64,000 nt of DNA. It comes from Geofilum rubicundum JCM 15548. Its GTDB lineage: Bacteria > Bacteroidota > Bacteroidia > Bacteroidales > Marinilabiliaceae. A program made the translations under genes and the position numbers. This document shows positions 27,474 to 36,152 of this stretch, piece after piece. The notes beneath the pieces were generated by a model. It ran no database searches, was not told where the DNA came from, and saw only the letters and a program-made list of their open reading frames with translations. Positions within the stretch are counted from its first letter, which is position 1, and each line of letters opens with the position of its first letter. Location of the stretch: contig NZ_BAZW01000003.1 of the NCBI RefSeq assembly GCF_000974365.1, positions 62,001 to 126,000 on the forward strand. The letters run 5' to 3'.

Positions 27474-28420
27474 ATGATGCAGTTTGAGTTAGTCAGATAT
27501 ACAAAAGATAAAGGCCCTGAGTGGGATCAGTTTGTCAAGGATGCATGGAACGGGGTGTTCTTGTTTTATCGGGGCTTTATGGATTACCATGCCGACCGGT
27601 TTACCGATCACAGCTTGATGGCATACAGCAAAGGCAAACTGAAAGCTGTTTTGCCGGCCAATGAAAAGGAGGGGGTTTTGTGGTCGCATCAAGGGTTGAC
27701 TTATGGTGGATGGGTTTTGGGAAACCGGTTTTCGGCCATTGATTTGCAGGATTTGTTCAAGGAAATGGAGGTCTATGCCGCTGGTCATGCCATTCAAGGT
27801 GTTGAATACAAGCACAAACCCTTTGTCTTTGAGAAGCATGCCAACGATGCGGATGCATGGGTCTTATGGAACAGTGGTTACGAATTATGGCGACGCGACC
27901 TTTCTTTTTATTTTGATCTGAAGAACCATGGCGCTTCGCCCGGGATAAGCGCTATCGGTTTAATAAGTCGGGCCGCAACAACCTGCGTCTCGATACGCAG
28001 GGGGATGTGCATCAATACATGGAACTGGTCAACCACAATCTGGTGAATAAATACGACACCTCTGCCGTTCATACACCGGAAGAAGTGTTGCTTTTACAAA
28101 AGCGCTTTCCCAATAATTGCCAGACCATTTGTGTTTACCAGGAGGAGCGTTTCCTGGGAGGAGCCTGGTTGTTTATTGACAACGATTTTATCCATACCCA
28201 GTATTTTCATTTTAATGATGAAGGCCGAGATTTGTGTGCGGCTGAATTCCTGATAGGACATCTAATGGAGAAGTATGGGGCGACTAAAAGGTATTTGAAT
28301 TTTGGAACTTCCACGGACAATAACGGTCGGGAATTGAATGTGGGACTGGCGTCTTTTAAGGAAGGTTTTGGGGCGGCAGGTTTTTGTCACGATTTTTACA
28401 GAAAAGAGATATGCAGGTAA
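27474..28420 (+). pseudogene. FemAB/GNAT-like acyltransferase of the amino sugar module (one frameshift)
   Basis: Repair of one base gives a 315-residue protein of the FemAB/GNAT type seen next to FdtB-like aminotransferases. Features are GVLWSHQGLTYGG near residue 61, RDKRYRFNKSGRNNLR after the repair point near 157, and YLNFGTSTDNNGRELN near 282. It is distant from the five array copies. The break is at CCC 27939-27941; adding one C joins NHGASP to RDKRYRF. It may attach an unusual acyl or aminoacyl group to the 3-amino sugar. It overlaps the aminotransferase start by 10 bases. Confidence 0.75.
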
Positions 28421-29516
28421 AGTTTTTGGATTTAAAGGCCGTGAATCAACCTTACTTTCCACAGATGATGGCGGCCACCCGTCAGTTTCTGGAAGGTGGA
28501 TGGTATATTATGGGCAGCGAGGTGGAAGCCTTTGAGAAGGCGTACGCCGACTACTGTGGTACCGACCATTGCGTAGGGGTGAGTAACGGACTGGATGCGC
28601 TTCGACTGATTTTTGAAGGCTATAAGGTTTTGGGGCAACTAAAGGAAGGGGATGAGGTGATCGTTCCGGCCAATACCTACATTGCTTCCATTTTAGCCGT
28701 GACTCAAAGTCGTTTGAAACCGGTTTTGGTGGAACCGGATACGGGCACTTTTAATCTGGATCCTGAATTGGTCAAGACCCATATTACGGGAAAGACCAAG
28801 GCCATTCTGGCCGTTCATTTATACGGACAGCTGGCCGATATGCCAGCCCTGGCAGCCATCGCCAGTAACCATGACTTGCTGCTGGTTGAAGATGCGGCTC
28901 AGTCGCACGGCGCCACCCTCACAGATGGTCGTCGGGCCGGAAATCTGGGGCACGCAGCGGTCATAGCTTTTATCCCGGAAAAAACCTGGGTGCCTTGGGC
29001 GATGCCGGTGCCGTTACGACCAATGATAGTGAGCTGGCCGCTGCTATAAAGGCGCTTCGCAATTATGGCTCCCATAAAAAGTATTACAACGTTTATGAAG
29101 GTTTTAATATGCGGCTGGACGAGAATCAGGCGGCATGGTTGAGAATCCGGTTGCGTGGACTGGATAAGGAGAATAAGCGGCGTCGGGAATTGGCCGATGT
29201 GTATCGCGCTTCCATTCGCCAGGAAGAGGTAACGCTTCCTTTTGAGGCTGCTTATGCCACACATGTGTACCATATTTTTGCCTTGTTGCATCCCCGAAGG
29301 GATGATTTGCAGCAATATTTGCTGGAGAAAGGCGTGCAGACCATGATTCACTATCCGGTGCCGCCGCATCATCAGGCAGCCTTTGGTCAATGGTCGGATT
29401 TATCCTTTCCCATTAGCGAGAAGATTCACCAACAGGAGTTGAGCCTTCCCATCAGTCCGGTCCATTCAAATGAGGAAATAGCGTATGTAGCGTCCGTAAT
29501 CAATGAATTCAAGTAG
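28411..29516 (+). pseudogene. DegT/DnrJ/EryC1 sugar aminotransferase, FdtB/QdtB-like (one frameshift)
   Basis: A restored 368-residue PLP aminotransferase. It contains LEGGWYIMGSEVEAFE near residue 27, GVSNGLDALRL near 57, [12 protein letters not shown] near 160, then [16 protein letters not shown] with the PLP Lys near 190. The end ([14 protein letters not shown]) is typical of 3-aminating FdtB/QdtB enzymes. The frame breaks at TTTT 28968-28971; one more T converts FIPEKTW into FYPGKNLG, the exact family motif. With the FdtA-like genes it should make dTDP-3-amino-3,6-dideoxyhexose. No rmlA or rmlB gene is in the window. Start chosen at ATG 28411. Confidence 0.87.
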
Positions 29517-29522
29517 GAAGTA

Positions 29523-30446
29523 ATGACAGATAATATTTCAAAAAACAGGTGTGACGAACTGGTGACGGTGATTGCCTTGTGTTATAATCAGAGCCGATTT
29601 TTGCGTAAAACGCTCGATAACATAATGGCCCAAACCTGGCGTCCCGGTCATTTTTATATCATTGACGATGGCAGCACCGATAATTCGGTGGAACTGATCA
29701 ATGAATGGCTGGAAGAAAATGGTCATCCGGCCACTTTGATTGTTCACGAAAAGAATCAGGGCATCACCCGTACCATGAACCATGCGTTGTCGCTTTGCAA
29801 AACCAAATACTTCCATCCATGGCCTTGTGACGATTTAATGATGCCCGATAAAATTGAGAGTCAGGTGACTTACATGGAATCACTCGACTGGCAGCCAGGA
29901 TTTCTGTATGGGGATATTCAATGGATTGATAACGAGGATAAAGTGCTTCGCGATTCCGTGGTGACCAATCGCAAAAAACTCTTTGAAGACGGACAAATGC
30001 CGAGTGGCTTTGTTTTTCCTGAACTGATTAAGCATGGCTGTTTTATCCCAACAGCTTCGGGACTGTATGTTACCAAGGTGCTGCATGATCTGGGCGGATT
30101 TGATGAAAAATTGTTTGCCGAAGATTGGGATATGTTTATCAGAATATCCCTTCATTCGGGAATTGCTTATAAAGAGCAGGTTTTTAGTAAATACCGCCGG
30201 CACGAACACAGTGCCGAAATGAAGAAGGGCGAAAATTATTGGAAGGGCCGGTTTTTGGTGCTTTCAAAATATCTTGGCATCAGCACGGAGTATGATGCGC
30301 TTATTTGGAAGCGCATTGGGGAATATGCTTTAGGAGCTTATGAGGAAGGTTTCTCGGAAGCCGGTCAATGGTTGTGGAAAGCCTTTAAAAACACCCATGA
30401 TTATCGCTTGTTGTACTATTACCTGCGATTAAAATTTCGGGTTTAA
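29523..30446 (+). CDS. Glycosyltransferase family 2
   Basis: A 307-residue GT-A fold glycosyltransferase. The donor-binding start is VTVIALCYNQSRFLRKTLD near residue 14, followed by IDDGSTDNS near 47. The DxD-like motif is WPCDDLMMPDK near residue 100, and LFAEDWDMFIR near 202 supplies the catalytic acid region. There is no membrane anchor. It starts 6 bases after the aminotransferase and heads a run of four family-2-like genes, so it probably adds one residue of the repeat unit. Donor and acceptor unknown. Confidence 0.87.
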   Translation: MTDNISKNRCDELVTVIALCYNQSRFLRKTLDNIMAQTWRPGHFYIIDDGSTDNSVELINEWLEENGHPATLIVHEKNQGITRTMNHALSLCKTKYFHPWPCDDLMMPDKIESQVTYMESLDWQPGFLYGDIQWIDNEDKVLRDSVVTNRKKLFEDGQMPSGFVFPELIKHGCFIPTASGLYVTKVLHDLGGFDEKLFAEDWDMFIRISLHSGIAYKEQVFSKYRRHEHSAEMKKGENYWKGRFLVLSKYLGISTEYDALIWKRIGEYALGAYEEGFSEAGQWLWKAFKNTHDYRLLYYYLRLKFRV

Positions 30447-30459
30447 TCGGGATCTTAAG

Positions 30460-31395
30460 ATGATGGATGATCAACCTTTGGTTTCAGTAATTATTCCCAC
30501 CTTTAATAGGGCGTATTTAATTACCGAAACGCTGGATAGTATTTTAAAGCAGACCTACAATAACTGGGAATGTGTGGTGGTGGATGACGGGTCAACCGAC
30601 CATACCAGGGAAGTGGTAGAAGGTTATGGTCAGAAGGACCCCCGCTTCTCCTACCACAGAAGGCCGGATCATTTGCCCAAGGGGGCAAATGCCTGCCGGA
30701 ATTATGGTTTTGAAAAAAGCCAGGGTGCCTATATCAATTGGTTTGACGATGATGACATCATGCACCCGGATAAATTGCGCTGGCAGGTGGAGGCTTTGCA
30801 CCAAAGTCCTTTTAATTTTGCTGTTTGTCAGACCATGATGTTTGAAGGTAAGGTGGAACAAACCATCGGTCTGAGAACGAAGCGAATTGCCTCTGAGGAT
30901 GCTTTTGAAGATTTTGTGGCCGACCGGATTAAATGGTTGACACAGGCACCTCTTTTTAAAAGGGATTTTCTGCTGAAAGCCGGTTTAAAATTTAACGAGG
31001 AATTGCACAAAGCACAGGAATGGGAGTTCTTTGTGCGTTTATTGGCCATTGAAGATAAGTATCTAACGGACGACCGGCCTTTGGTGTTTTTTCGCCAGCA
31101 TGCCAATAGTATATCCTCAGGGAAAGTCACCTGTTCAAAAATTGAGTCCAGTTTCATGGCTGCTCAAAAGGCCCTGGAATACCAATCCCGCTTATCAGCG
31201 CCAACCATTGCCCGACTGAAAAGGAATCTGATCAATCTTTATATTGATTTGCTGGAGAACCGCTTTTTCTCTGCTGCTGCTTTAAGAGGCAGGGAATTAA
31301 AACGAATGGATTTTTCCTTTTGGTATAAAATTAAAATTGACCTGACATGGATCGCTTATTTTTTATTCAACCGGGGGTACCGGCTTTTGAAATGA
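30460..31395 (+). CDS. Glycosyltransferase family 2
   Basis: A 311-residue family-2 glycosyltransferase with PLVSVIIPTFNRAYLI at the start, VDDGSTDHTREV near residue 41, the DxD-like WFDDDDIMHPDKL near 90 and KAQEWEFFVRLLAIED near 184. The C-terminal 80 residues are basic and may associate with membrane or acceptor lipid. It is separated by one base from the next gene. Confidence 0.88.
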   Translation: MMDDQPLVSVIIPTFNRAYLITETLDSILKQTYNNWECVVVDDGSTDHTREVVEGYGQKDPRFSYHRRPDHLPKGANACRNYGFEKSQGAYINWFDDDDIMHPDKLRWQVEALHQSPFNFAVCQTMMFEGKVEQTIGLRTKRIASEDAFEDFVADRIKWLTQAPLFKRDFLLKAGLKFNEELHKAQEWEFFVRLLAIEDKYLTDDRPLVFFRQHANSISSGKVTCSKIESSFMAAQKALEYQSRLSAPTIARLKRNLINLYIDLLENRFFSAAALRGRELKRMDFSFWYKIKIDLTWIAYFLFNRGYRLLK

Positions 31396-31396
31396 T

Positions 31397-32388
31397 ATGA
31401 TGCAACAAAATTCCCATCCCAAAGTTTCTATTATCATTCCTTGTTATAACCTGGAGGGGTATATTGATACCTGTTTGAACAGTTGTATGGTTCAAAGTTA
31501 TCAGAATATTGAGGTATTGGTTGTGAACGATGGCTCTTCAGACGGGTCTAAAGCTATTGTGGATGCCTATGCCCGTAGGGACGGCCGGATTCGTCCCATT
31601 CATAAATCCAATGAGGGCGTCGCCTGGCACGTCGCACGGGCATTTTGGAAGCTTCGGGGGAATTTCTTTTCTTTTTGGATGGCGATGATACCATTGAAAT
31701 CAATGCCATGGATGCTTTGGTTCAGGAGGCTCTGGAAAAAGGGGCGGATATGGTTAAGGGAGAATATTCGCTCGAAACAGCTGCCGGATACAGGGATCAA
31801 AAGTATGGACGTTATGGGGTTTATGATCGCCTGGATTTTTTGAGGCAGATGCTGAAAGAGCGCTTGTTTCCTTTGTGGGGAATCCTCTACAGCCGTCGCC
31901 TCTTTTCTGAAGATCTGGATTATCAGGCAGGTATTAAAAGGGGAGAGGATGCGGCCCTTCTGGCCTTGCTGGTAAGCAAGGCGCAAAAGGTGGTATTGCT
32001 CGAAAAAGTAGTCTACTACTACCGCTCACGTCCCGGGTCGATAACCCGTGATGTATCTTTGACCAATTTTGGCGATGCCATTCTGTCCCGCTTTAAAATG
32101 GAAGAATATGCACTAAAAGCGGGATTGGATAAAAAAAATGACTTTGAATTGGCAGAGTTTATCTGTTTTTCTGTTGTTTTGTATTTGAAGTACGCGCATG
32201 CAGCTCCGGAAATTGATCCGAGCTTGATCAAAAAGAAAATTAAAAGTTATTTAATGGACAATGAAGCCTTCAGAAGGGCCTATAAAAAAGGGTCGCGAAA
32301 GAACTATTTGCGTCTGAAGTATTTTTATACCATGTCATTGTCGGACCGCACTTTCGGGTGGGCCTATAAACTTAATATTGCCAGATAG
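31397..32388 (+). pseudogene. Glycosyltransferase family 2 (one frameshift)
   Basis: Restored length is 330 residues. The first frame carries KVSIIIPCYNLEGYIDTCL and VVNDGSSDGSKAIVD. After the break the second frame gives LARRTGILEASGEF followed by the DxD motif FLDGDDTIEINAMD and KRGEDAALLALLVSK. The break is at CC 31623-31624; adding one C turns VAWHVAR into VALARRTG, the expected continuation. It lies between two other glycosyltransferase-like genes in the operon. Confidence 0.82.
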
Positions 32389-32394
32389 CACATT

Positions 32395-33381
32395 ATGCGA
32401 ATAGGGGAAAATCCATTGAAGTCGAACATCCAAAATCTGCTGCACAAAAAGCATCGGATTATCCTGCCGTTTTGGATTCCCAATATTGAAGAGGCTTACT
32501 TTAAGCAACAGCCAGAAGTGCTTCAGCGCTGCCTGGATTCGCTTACCTCCACCATGGATGCGCAAACCACCAATATCACTCTGATCAACAACCATTCTTG
32601 TCGCGCAGCTGCCGAAGTTGCCGAAAGTTTTGTGTCCAAGGGACTTATCGATAAATATGTTGTTCGGAGCGAGAACCGCGGGAAACTGGAACCGATTCTG
32701 GCAGAGGCCAGGGCTTCTTATGAGGATTTTATTACCATTGCAGATGCTGATTTTCTTTTTTTTGAGGGCTGGGAATCTGCTGTAGCCCGGGTGTTTTCTG
32801 ATTTTCCCAAAGCCGGTGTGGTCACCTGTTATCCCTGCCCCAATCTGGCCTTTAAGCACAATACCCAATGGGTGCTTACAGCCCCCTGGCATACAGGAAA
32901 GGCTGTTCCTCAGGAAGAAATGGATTTGGTGGATAAAGGTTTAGGGCATGCGGCGGGACAAGGCATATACACCGGGAAGGGGGTTCGGAAGAAGTCGCCC
33001 TGGAGCAGTAAGCAGTATTATCTGCAGAAGGGCGATCACCAGGTCTGTCTGGGTGCGGTACACGCCTTGGCCACTATGAAAAGGGATGTATTTCATCAAT
33101 TGCCTTTTCAAAAAATACCTTTTGTTTTCAAAAATGGATATGAAGAGACTTATTTAGATTATTTTTCGGATCACCTGGGGTATTATCGATTGTCGACCAC
33201 GCATTGCTACGCCTACCACATGGGCAATACCTTGCCTGACCGCTTGCCCTCACGCCGTGCATTGCCGAAGGATAAGGTGGCGTTTCCGGACTACCGCAAC
33301 AGGTCGGTTCGTTTGAATCGGTTAAAATTTGCCTGCATAAATCCACTCGTGAGGTTGATGCGGAGATTAAATTGGGTTTAA
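32395..33381 (+). CDS. GT-A fold glycosyltransferase-like protein
   Basis: A 328-residue protein of the broad family-2 type but divergent. Residues 22-35 (IILPFWIPNIEEAY) match the start of the nucleotide-binding strand, and ENRGKLEPI near residue 97 resembles the segment before the metal site. ITIADADFLFFEGWE near residue 117 holds the DAD metal-binding motif. The second half is Tyr- and His-rich (YEETYLDYFSDHLGYY) and not typical. It overlaps no gene and sits 6 bases after the previous one. Probably a transferase of the glycan pathway; specificity unknown. Confidence 0.7.
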   Translation: MRIGENPLKSNIQNLLHKKHRIILPFWIPNIEEAYFKQQPEVLQRCLDSLTSTMDAQTTNITLINNHSCRAAAEVAESFVSKGLIDKYVVRSENRGKLEPILAEARASYEDFITIADADFLFFEGWESAVARVFSDFPKAGVVTCYPCPNLAFKHNTQWVLTAPWHTGKAVPQEEMDLVDKGLGHAAGQGIYTGKGVRKKSPWSSKQYYLQKGDHQVCLGAVHALATMKRDVFHQLPFQKIPFVFKNGYEETYLDYFSDHLGYYRLSTTHCYAYHMGNTLPDRLPSRRALPKDKVAFPDYRNRSVRLNRLKFACINPLVRLMRRLNWV

Positions 33382-33399
33382 ACAGATAATTGATGAAAT

Positions 33400-34044
33400 A
33401 TGAGAAGTAAGCTTTATTCTTTTTTTCGGCGGTTATTCGATAGAGTCTATTATGCTGCCCGCCATGTTCGCGGGGCTGTGGTAGGCGGACGAATAAGCGG
33501 ATTGCGTCATGTATCGTTTGAAGGGGAGAATATGGTTCCTGATGGTTGTACTTTTTCGGGTAAGGTAAATATTGGATTTCGCACTACGCTGGGCATGCGC
33601 AATTGGGTGCATGGAAACGTAAGCATTGGAAAATATTGTCAGATAGGGGCTAATGTAATGATCAATGCCACCAACCATCCCGTAAGGTATATGTCAACCT
33701 ATATCAATAGCAGTTTGTTTAATGGTGAGTTATATCAACTCAAACAAGAGAAAGAAATCAGAATTGGTAACGATGTCTGGATTGGTCATGCTGCCATTAT
33801 TCTGGGGGGAGTGGTTGTAGGTAACGGGGCTGTGATTGCTGCTGGGGCCGTAGTGACCAAGGATGTACCCGCCTTTTCTATTGCAGCAGGCATCCCGGCC
33901 AAGGTGGTCGGTCGGCGATTTTCTGAAACGGTCGGGGATGAAATTGAAGCTCTGTCCTGGTGGGATAAGTCGGATGAAGAACTGGAGCAGTTAAAACCCT
34001 TATTTTTTAAAAATCTTGAAGATGCGAACAGCATCTATTCCTGA
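33400..34044 (+). CDS. Hexapeptide-repeat acyltransferase (maltose/CatB-like)
   Basis: A 214-residue left-handed beta-helix acyltransferase. The central core contains VSIGKYCQIGANVMI near residue 68, the catalytic-His region ATNHPVRYMST near 88, IRIGNDVWIGHAAII near 119 and VVTKDVPAFSIAAGIPAKVVG near 150 (given as two joined pieces, VVTKDVPAFSIA and AGIPAKVVG). This matches CoA-dependent O-acetyltransferases of the CatB/maltose group. The C-terminal tail after residue 175 is a short helical segment. It directly precedes the nonulosonic acid genes and may O-acetylate that sugar or another residue of the glycan. Confidence 0.85.
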   Translation: MRSKLYSFFRRLFDRVYYAARHVRGAVVGGRISGLRHVSFEGENMVPDGCTFSGKVNIGFRTTLGMRNWVHGNVSIGKYCQIGANVMINATNHPVRYMSTYINSSLFNGELYQLKQEKEIRIGNDVWIGHAAIILGGVVVGNGAVIAAGAVVTKDVPAFSIAAGIPAKVVGRRFSETVGDEIEALSWWDKSDEELEQLKPLFFKNLEDANSIYS

Positions 34045-34092
34045 TAATAGGGTGCTTAAGCACCAATAATATAAACTTAATATTTATTTCAG

Positions 34093-34968
34093 ATGAAAGC
34101 ACCAAAAATTATAGCTGAAATTGGTTGCAACCATAAGGGCGACATGGAAATTGCGCATGAGATGATTGTAACAGCCGCCATTTTTTGTAAAGTGGATGTG
34201 GTTAAGTTCCAGAAACGGACCAACCGGGAATTATTGACCGAAGAGGAGTACAATACGCCCCATCCCAATCCCATTAATGCTTATGGTAAGACCTACGGTG
34301 AGCACCGTGAATTTCTGGAGTTCGATCTGGACCAGCACCGACAGTTAAAGCAATGGTGTGAAGAGTACGGATTGGTTTATTCGACTTCTGTTTGGGATGT
34401 GACTTCGGCCAAGGAAATCACTTCCCTGAATCCGGAATTGATTAAAATACCCTCGGCTTGTAATCAGAACAAGGCCATGCTCACCTATTTGTGTGAGAAC
34501 TATTCGGGCGAGGTACATGTGTCGTTTGGCATGACCCGTCACGAAGAGGAGAAACAGGTCGTGGAGCTGTTTGAAAGCATGGGACGCAGCAAGGATTTGG
34601 TGATTTACAGCTGTACATCCGGGTATCCTGTGCCGTTTGAAGATGTCTGTCTGTACGAGATTTCCCGCTTGAAAGAACACTATGGTCACCGGGTTAAGGC
34701 CGTTGGTTTCTCCGGTCACCACCTGGGAATAGCCGTGGATGTGGCAGCCATGACCCTGGGGGCCGAATGGATTGAGCGCCATTATACCCTTGACCGTACC
34801 TGGAAAGGAACGGACCATTCTGCTTCTCTGGAGCCCGATGGTTTGCGTCGATTAACGCGCGATTGCCGGGCGGTTTCCAAGGCTTTGAATTACAAAAATC
34901 AGGATATCCTCGGCATTGAGGAAGTACAACGCAATAAACTTAAAAAGAATCAGATCAAATGGCAGTAG
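34093..34968 (+). CDS. neuB: N-acetylneuraminate/nonulosonate synthase, SAF domain absent
   Basis: A 291-residue TIM-barrel synthase of the NeuB/SpsE family, which condenses PEP with a hexose or N-acyl-hexosamine to form a nine-carbon acid. The signature IIAEIGCNHKGDMEIAHEM lies near residue 5, VDVVKFQKRTN near 35, IKIPSACNQNK near 117, and GFSGHHLGIAVDVAA near 204 with WIERHYTLDRTWKGTDHS near 223. The protein stops where the barrel ends, so the C-terminal antifreeze/SAF domain (about 60 residues in NeuB) is absent. It overlaps the next gene by 10 bases. No hydrolysing epimerase NeuC is nearby, so the substrate may be mannose-6-phosphate-like (Kdn route) and not ManNAc. Confidence 0.87.
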   Translation: MKAPKIIAEIGCNHKGDMEIAHEMIVTAAIFCKVDVVKFQKRTNRELLTEEEYNTPHPNPINAYGKTYGEHREFLEFDLDQHRQLKQWCEEYGLVYSTSVWDVTSAKEITSLNPELIKIPSACNQNKAMLTYLCENYSGEVHVSFGMTRHEEEKQVVELFESMGRSKDLVIYSCTSGYPVPFEDVCLYEISRLKEHYGHRVKAVGFSGHHLGIAVDVAAMTLGAEWIERHYTLDRTWKGTDHSASLEPDGLRRLTRDCRAVSKALNYKNQDILGIEEVQRNKLKKNQIKWQ

Positions 34969-36122
34969 TCGCATTCATCCCTGTGCGGGGAGGCAGTAAA
35001 TCCATTCCTTTAAAAAATATTCGTGATTTCTGTGGTAAACCTCTGATTTATTGGAATCTAAAGGCGCTTGAGGCGGCGCCGGGGGTCGACCGGGTGGTGG
35101 TTTCTACCGATAGTGAAGATATTGTCAGGACAGTGAAGGGTTTTGGTCTGAGCAAAGTGGCGCTTTTTAGTCGTTCGGCCGAAAGTGCCACCGATACAGC
35201 TTCTACCGAGACGGCCATGCTCGATTACATTAATCGGGCAGAAGATCAGCTGAAGTCGGACGACCTTTTTATGCTGGTGCAGGCCACATCGCCCCTGACG
35301 CGTGTGCAGGATTTTACAGATGCTTTGGAATGGTTTAAAGCGGGAGGTTTTGATTCCCTGCTCACCTGCGTGCGCTATAAGCGTTTTTTCTGGAATGCCG
35401 ACGGCAGTTCCAAAAACTACGATTACCGCCATCGCCCGCGCCGTCAGGATTTTGATGGGGAGTTGATGGAGAATGGTGCCTTTTACATCAGCCGGGTTCA
35501 AGCCATCTTAAACTCGGGTAATCGCCTTTCGGGAAAAATTGGTGTTTACGAAATGCCGGAATATACAGCCATTGAAATAGATGAGGAGGATGACTGGTTG
35601 ATGGCTGAAAATTTGATGCGCAAGCATCAAATGACGGAGGTACGTGATTATCGCATGGTGAAATTGTTTCTGACCGATGTGGATGGTGTATTGACCGATG
35701 CGGGTATGTATTATTCTGAAAAGGGGGATGAGTTGAAGAAGTTCAATACCCGTGATGGTATGGGTTTGCAGCTCATCAAGGCCAGAGGCATCAAGACCGG
35801 CATTGTTACTTCTGAAGATACACAGATAGTGGAGCGTCGATTTAAAAAACTGAAGCTGGATTATTTGTACCAGGGCAAAAAACATGGTGGTAAGTTAGCC
35901 GCTGCTCTGGATATTTGTCAAAAAGAGGGCATTGATATCAGTGAAGTGGCTTATATTGGCGACGATGTCAATTGTCTGGAATTGCTATCCAAGGCAGGCT
36001 TCCCGGCTTGTCCCGCCGATGCGGACCAAAAAGTACTGGCCATTCCGGGTATTTTTGTGTTGTCAAAAAAAGGTGGCGAAGGTGTGGTGCGTGAGTTTGT
36101 TGAAAAAATCATGAACGAATAA
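34959..36122 (+). CDS. CMP-nonulosonate cytidylyltransferase fused to KdsC-like HAD phosphatase
   Basis: A 387-residue two-domain protein. Residues 1-228 form a NeuA-like cytidylyltransferase with AFIPVRGGSKSIPLKN near residue 5, VVVSTDSEDI near 47 and MLVQATSPLT near 104. Residues 233-387 form a KdsC-type HAD phosphatase with the nucleophile motif FLTDVDGVLTDAG, GIVTSEDTQ near 288 and YIGDDVNCLELL near 330. The fusion pairs dephosphorylation of a nonulosonate 9-phosphate (or a related phosphate) with CMP activation. Together with NeuB it provides a CMP-activated nine-carbon acid for the glycan. Kdn and Neu5Ac cannot be told apart from sequence alone. Confidence 0.87.
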   Translation: MAVVAFIPVRGGSKSIPLKNIRDFCGKPLIYWNLKALEAAPGVDRVVVSTDSEDIVRTVKGFGLSKVALFSRSAESATDTASTETAMLDYINRAEDQLKSDDLFMLVQATSPLTRVQDFTDALEWFKAGGFDSLLTCVRYKRFFWNADGSSKNYDYRHRPRRQDFDGELMENGAFYISRVQAILNSGNRLSGKIGVYEMPEYTAIEIDEEDDWLMAENLMRKHQMTEVRDYRMVKLFLTDVDGVLTDAGMYYSEKGDELKKFNTRDGMGLQLIKARGIKTGIVTSEDTQIVERRFKKLKLDYLYQGKKHGGKLAAALDICQKEGIDISEVAYIGDDVNCLELLSKAGFPACPADADQKVLAIPGIFVLSKKGGEGVVREFVEKIMNE

Positions 36123-36152
36123 GTGGATTGTTGGTTTCATAAAATTGGTTGA

